Part shown: positions 60,518 through 64,000 of the stretch, one piece after another
How positions within the stretch are numbered: position 1 is the stretch's first letter
Layout of the letters: each line of letters starts with the position of its first letter
Assembly (NCBI RefSeq): GCF_001426705.1
Contig: NZ_LMFC01000001.1
Coordinates: forward strand, 671,789-735,788
Direction: 5' to 3'
DNA from: Cellulomonas sp. Root485
GTDB lineage: Bacteria > Actinomycetota > Actinomycetes > Actinomycetales > Cellulomonadaceae
DNA: 64,000 nucleotides
Program-made: the position numbers and the translations under genes
The notes under the pieces: generated by a model
Seen by the model: the letters and a program-made list of their open reading frames with translations, nothing else
The model's database searches: none
Told to the model about the DNA's origin: nothing

Positions 60518-61589
60518 TCCGCTGCGGGTCGGCCTCGACGCCACCCCGCTGGTCGGGGCGCGCACCGGGGTGGGCACGTACGTCCACCATGTCGTGGCGG
60601 GTCTTGCCGAGCGCGCGGACGTGCAGCTGGACCTGACGGCGTTCTCCGGGCGCGCGCGACGTCCGGAGGGTCTTCCGTCTGCCGTCGGGTGGCGCCACCG
60701 CGCGGTCCCCGCCCGGCTGCTGCGGGCCTCGTGGCTCCGCACGCCCGTGCCGAGGGTCGAGTGGCTCGCCGGGCGGCACGACGTCTTCCACGGCACCAAC
60801 TTCGTCATGCCTCCGACGGGTGCGGCGGGCGTCGTGATGATCCACGACCTCAGCTACGAGCGGTTCCCGGAGCTGGTCGCGGCCGCGTCCCGCCAGTACC
60901 GGAGCCTCGTCCCGCGCGGGCTGCGGTACGCGGACGTCGTCGTCACGCCGTCGGCCGCGGTCCGTGACGAGGTGGTCGAGCACTATCGCGTCGCCCCCGA
61001 CCGGGTGGTGGTGACACCCCTGGGGGTCGCGCGCGAGTGGTTCGACGCCGCGCCGCTGGACCCGGTGCGGGCCCGTGCGCTCGGCCTGCCGGACGAGTAC
61101 GTCGTCTTCGTCGGCACCCGGGAGCCGCGCAAGAACCTCTCGACGCTGCTCGCGGCGTTCTCCGCCTACCGCGCGGCCGGGGGCACGCTCGGGCTCGTCC
61201 TGGTCGGCGCGTCGGGCTGGGACGACCTGTCGCCCGGCCCCGGCACCGTGGTGCTCCCGCACCTGTCCGGCGCCGAGGTGCGCGGTCTGGTCGCCGGCGC
61301 CCGCGCGCTCGCGATGCCGTCCCTGTACGAGGGCTTCGGTCTGCCGGTGCTGGAGGCGCTCGCGGCGGGTACGCCCGTCGTCTGCAGCGACATCGCCGTG
61401 CTGCGCGAGGTCGGCGGCGACCACGTCCGGCCCGTCCCGCCGACCGACGTCGACGCCTGGGCGCACGCGCTCGGCACGATCGCAGCACACGACCCCGCGG
61501 CGGGCCGGCGGTGGGCGACGACGTTCACCTGGGACCGCTGCGTCGACGCGACCGTCGGGGCCTACCGTCAGGCCGTCGCCGCCCGCTGA
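60510..61589 (+). CDS. family 4 glycosyltransferase
   Basis: A 359-residue GT4 enzyme of the mannosyl/rhamnosyltransferase kind. The opening is LRVGLDATPLVGARTGVGTY, the hinge reads YVVFVGTREPRKNLSTLLAAF, and the catalytic region YEGFGLPVLEALAAGTPVV has an intact EX7E. The VFHGTNFVMPP segment is common in transferases acting on GDP- or dTDP-sugars. The GTG start overlaps the previous gene by 8 nt. Its 3' end overlaps the convergent GT4 gene by 22 nt. Confidence 0.93.
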   Translation: MADPLRVGLDATPLVGARTGVGTYVHHVVAGLAERADVQLDLTAFSGRARRPEGLPSAVGWRHRAVPARLLRASWLRTPVPRVEWLAGRHDVFHGTNFVMPPTGAAGVVMIHDLSYERFPELVAAASRQYRSLVPRGLRYADVVVTPSAAVRDEVVEHYRVAPDRVVVTPLGVAREWFDAAPLDPVRARALGLPDEYVVFVGTREPRKNLSTLLAAFSAYRAAGGTLGLVLVGASGWDDLSPGPGTVVLPHLSGAEVRGLVAGARALAMPSLYEGFGLPVLEALAAGTPVVCSDIAVLREVGGDHVRPVPPTDVDAWAHALGTIAAHDPAAGRRWATTFTWDRCVDATVGAYRQAVAAR

Positions 61590-62683
61590 CGGTCCGCCAC
61601 GCTCCGGTACACCTCGAGCGTCTGCTCGGCGGTCGCCGTCCAGGAGAACTCGGCCGCCCGCGCCCGTGAGGCCGCCGCGAGCCCTGGCCCGGCGGGTCCG
61701 CAGGCAGTCTCGAGCGCTGCGGCGAGTGCCTGGTGGTCGCGCGGGTCGACGAGGAGCCCCGCGTCCCCGGCGACCTCGGCGCACGACGTGCCCGCCGACG
61801 TCACGACCGGCACGCCGACCGACATGGCCTCGAGCACGGGCAGGCCGAAGCCCTCGCGCAGGGACGGGAAGCAGAACACCGCGGCTCCGGCGTAGGCCCG
61901 CGCCAGGTCGACGCGCGACAGCATCCCCAGGCGGTGCACCGATGCGCCGGTGGGGACGTCGACGTCCCCCCACCCGCTCGGGCCCACCAGCACCAGGTCG
62001 ACGTCGGGCCGGGTACGTCGCAGCAGTGCGTAGCCCGCGAGCACCGCGGGGAGGTTCTTGCGGGGCTCGACCGTCCCGGTCCACAGGACGTAGGGCCTGT
62101 CGAGGCCGTGCCGGGTCCGGAAGTCGGCGACGTCCTGCGGGCTCGTGGCGGGCAGCCGGCTCCCGAGCGGGACCACGTGCAGCCGCTCGGCGGGGATGCC
62201 GACCTCGATGCATGCGTCACGCGTGTGCGTGGACGGGACCAGGACGGCGTCGGCCCGTCGGCGCACGTGCTCCAGGGCTCGGGTGAAGAAGCCGACGCCC
62301 CGCGCGGTGAAGTGGTCCGGCTCGGCCAGGAACGCGAGGTCGTGCACGCTCACGACGAGCGGTCTCGCGGTCGGCGGCACGGCCCACGTCGTGGCGTGCA
62401 CGAGGTCGACGGCACCGGCCGTCCACTCGATGCGCGGGAGCCGGACACGCTGCCACGCCTCGTACAGCGCGACCCGGGGCAGCGGTACCCGCCGGAGCCG
62501 TCCTGACGGCGCCCAGTCGGGGGGTGCCGGCGCACGGTGCCACGCGGAGACCCCCGTCAGGTCCACCCGCTCCGCGAGCTCCCGCGACATCTCGGCGACA
62601 TACGTCCCGGACCCGCCGGGGACCGGTTGCCAGGCCTGCTCGACCGTCATGGCGACGCGCAACGGCGAGGGAGCGGACGGCAT
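61568..62683 (-). CDS. family 4 glycosyltransferase
   Basis: A 371-residue GT4 enzyme on the opposite strand. It begins LRVAMTVEQAWQPVPGGSGTYV, has VLWTGTVEPRKNLPAVLAGY and the intact EX7E motif in REGFGLPVLEAMSVGVPVV. It resembles its two neighbours (60510 and 62756) closely in order of motifs, so the three may be related by duplication. It is divergent from the gene at 62756 over a short gap and overlaps the end of the gene at 60510 tail to tail. Confidence 0.93.
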   Translation of the reverse strand: MPSAPSPLRVAMTVEQAWQPVPGGSGTYVAEMSRELAERVDLTGVSAWHRAPAPPDWAPSGRLRRVPLPRVALYEAWQRVRLPRIEWTAGAVDLVHATTWAVPPTARPLVVSVHDLAFLAEPDHFTARGVGFFTRALEHVRRRADAVLVPSTHTRDACIEVGIPAERLHVVPLGSRLPATSPQDVADFRTRHGLDRPYVLWTGTVEPRKNLPAVLAGYALLRRTRPDVDLVLVGPSGWGDVDVPTGASVHRLGMLSRVDLARAYAGAAVFCFPSLREGFGLPVLEAMSVGVPVVTSAGTSCAEVAGDAGLLVDPRDHQALAAALETACGPAGPGLAAASRARAAEFSWTATAEQTLEVYRSVADRQRAATA

Positions 62684-62755
62684 GGTGAGAGACTACGGCG
62701 TGCCCATGACCCGGACGTCCGTGCCCGCCACGCCGCCCGGAGGGGGTCCGGTCCG

Positions 62756-63910
62756 GTGACGCAGCACGTGCTCCTCGACGCCACCGCGGTACCGGCCGAC
62801 CGGGGAGGAGTGGGCCGGTACGTGGACGAGCTGGCGCCCGCGCTCGTCCGCGCCGGCGTCGACCTCACGATCGTGTGCCAGGCCCGCGACGTCCCCGTGT
62901 ACGAGCCGAGCGGGGCCCGGGTGGTGGCTGCTCCCGGCTGGATCGCCCGGCGACCTGCGCGGATGGTGTGGGAGCAGGTCGGTCTGCCGCTGCTGGCCCG
63001 CCGGGTGCGGGCCGACGTGCTGCACAGCCCGCACTACACGATGCCGGTCGCGTCGCCCGTGCCCACGGTGGTCACCCTGCACGACGCGACGTTCTTCACC
63101 GCTCCGCAGTGGCACCTGCGCAGCAAGGCCGTGTTCTTCCGCGCCGCCACCCGGCTGGCCGTCCGCCGCGCCCGCGCGCTCGTGGTGCCGTCGGCGGCGA
63201 CGCGCGACGAGGTGCTCCGTGAGGCCGGGGGAGACCCGTCCCGGTTCCACGTCGCCTACCACGGGGTCGACGCGGCGGTGTTCCGTCCTGTCGACGCCGC
63301 CGAGAGCCGTCGGGTGGCCGACGGTCTCGGCGTCCAGGGCAGCTACGTCGCATTCCTAGGCACCCTCGAGCCGCGCAAGAACGTGGGTGCGCTGGTGGAC
63401 GGCTGGGTCGCGGCCGTCGCCGACGACCCCACCCCGCCCGCGCTCGTGCTGGCCGGAGCCCGCGGGTGGGACGCGGAGCTCGACGCCGTCCTGGCCCGGG
63501 TTCCCGACGGCCTGCGCGTCGTCGTGCCGGGGTACCTCCCCCTCGAGGACCTGGCCGGTCTGCTGGCCGGGGCGGACGTCGTCGCCTACCCGAGTCTCGG
63601 CGAGGGGTTCGGGCTCCCGGTCCTCGAGGCGATGGCCTGCGGCTCCACGGTCCTGACGACGCGCCGCCTGTCGCTGCCCGAGGTCGGCGGTGACGCCGTC
63701 GAGTACTGCGAGACGGGCGCCGCCGACATCGCGACCGCGCTGCGTGCCCTCCTCGACGACCCCGCCCGGCGCGCCGAGCTGGGATCGGCGGCCGCTCGCC
63801 GCGCGGCCGGGTTCACGTGGGACGCGGCCGCGGCGGTGCACGTCGAGGCCTATGCACAGGCGCGCTCGCGGACCGGTCGCACGTCCCGGACGGTCCGCGG
63901 GCGACGATAA
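62756..63910 (+). CDS. family 4 glycosyltransferase
   Basis: A 384-residue GT4 enzyme with TQHVLLDATAVPADRGGVGRY at the start, VAFLGTLEPRKNVGALVDGW in the hinge and GEGFGLPVLEAMACGSTVL with an intact EX7E motif. The ADVLHSPHYTMP segment corresponds to DVFHGTNFVMPP of the transferase at 60510. It is followed after 10 nt by gmd, so it may use a GDP-6-deoxyhexose. That link is an inference from gene order. The GTG start has GGAGG about 12 nt upstream. Confidence 0.92.
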   Translation: MTQHVLLDATAVPADRGGVGRYVDELAPALVRAGVDLTIVCQARDVPVYEPSGARVVAAPGWIARRPARMVWEQVGLPLLARRVRADVLHSPHYTMPVASPVPTVVTLHDATFFTAPQWHLRSKAVFFRAATRLAVRRARALVVPSAATRDEVLREAGGDPSRFHVAYHGVDAAVFRPVDAAESRRVADGLGVQGSYVAFLGTLEPRKNVGALVDGWVAAVADDPTPPALVLAGARGWDAELDAVLARVPDGLRVVVPGYLPLEDLAGLLAGADVVAYPSLGEGFGLPVLEAMACGSTVLTTRRLSLPEVGGDAVEYCETGAADIATALRALLDDPARRAELGSAAARRAAGFTWDAAAAVHVEAYAQARSRTGRTSRTVRGRR

Positions 63911-63913
63911 GGT
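63908..63913 (+). promoter_or_regulatory. -10 element of gmd
   Basis: TAAGGT ends 7 nt before the gmd ATG and overlaps the stop codon of the previous gene, suggesting a separate leaderless gmd transcript. Confidence 0.5.
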
Positions 63914-63920
63914 GGTCGGC

Positions 63921-64000
63921 ATGCCAAGCGCTCTCATCACCGGGATCACCGGTCAGGACGGCCTGTACCTCGCCGAGCTGCTGCTCGCCAAGGGGTATGA
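63921..64000 (+). CDS. gmd: GDP-mannose 4,6-dehydratase (partial, runs off the edge)
   Basis: Only the first 26 residues are present. They read MPSALITGITGQDG followed by LYLAELLLAKGY, which is the N-terminal NAD(P)-binding signature of GDP-mannose 4,6-dehydratase, including the distinctive TGITGQDG. The enzyme makes GDP-4-keto-6-deoxymannose, the precursor of GDP-fucose, GDP-rhamnose or GDP-perosamine. Its presence suggests that the polysaccharide locus continues to the right and draws on a second deoxysugar besides dTDP-rhamnose. Confidence 0.88.
   Translation, partial: MPSALITGITGQDGLYLAELLLAKGY

Overview
The window is 64 kb of very GC-rich DNA. Gene content and signals point to a Gram-positive actinobacterium, most likely of the Cellulomonas type within the Micrococcales. 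The indications are WhiB1 and PdtaS homologues, actinobacterial HemQ with its diagnostic His/Tyr/Trp residues, GTG starts almost as common as ATG, many leaderless genes with a TAnnnT box 6-8 nt before the start codon, and a sugar ABC operon behind a CebR/CelR-like cellobiose operator. I see no rRNA, tRNA, CRISPR array, insertion sequence or prophage. The species assignment is an inference from these features.

Region 1 (1-16 kb) is housekeeping and catabolism. It holds hemQ, a META-domain protein, a GNAT acetyltransferase, a luciferase-like oxidoreductase, glutamate dehydrogenase, a small Cys-rich secreted protein and bifunctional putA. Next comes a LacI regulator followed by a three-gene sugar uptake operon (binding protein and two permeases, no ATPase). 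The region ends with a DUF2505 protein, the sensor kinase pdtaS, whiB1 and a small membrane protein.

Region 2 (16-28 kb) holds an unusual lone EssC/EccC-type ATPase with FHA-like and three P-loop modules. Beside it, on the same strand, are an FtsX/MacB-type exporter pair and a NarL-type two-component system. A second, OmpR-type two-component system lies just beyond.

Region 3 (28-64 kb) starts with purK-purE and then becomes a long envelope-polysaccharide locus. It carries an acyltransferase, two LytR-CpsA-Psr ligases, GtrA flippase-like proteins, dTDP-rhamnose genes (rfbB, rfbD; rfbA and rfbC are not here), about nine glycosyltransferases, three large polytopic membrane proteins, a Wzm/Wzt-type exporter with a C-terminal carbohydrate-binding domain, a coiled-coil methyltransferase, and the start of gmd at the right edge. 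The likely logic is that nucleotide sugars are made, polymers are assembled on lipid carrier, exported by Wzm/Wzt, and joined to peptidoglycan by the LCP proteins.

Two observations stand out. First, two large secreted proteins in the polysaccharide locus, one with a PGRP amidase head and one with a lysozyme-like head, share the same long C-terminal module built of 169-residue units with an exact 507-nt period in both genes. I cannot assign it to a known family; it may be a wall-polymer-binding scaffold. Second, a coiled-coil plus methyltransferase protein is encoded divergently from a Wzt with a C-terminal sugar-recognition domain. This resembles the parts list, but not the domain order, of the WbdD/Wzt chain-termination system of Gram-negative O-antigens.
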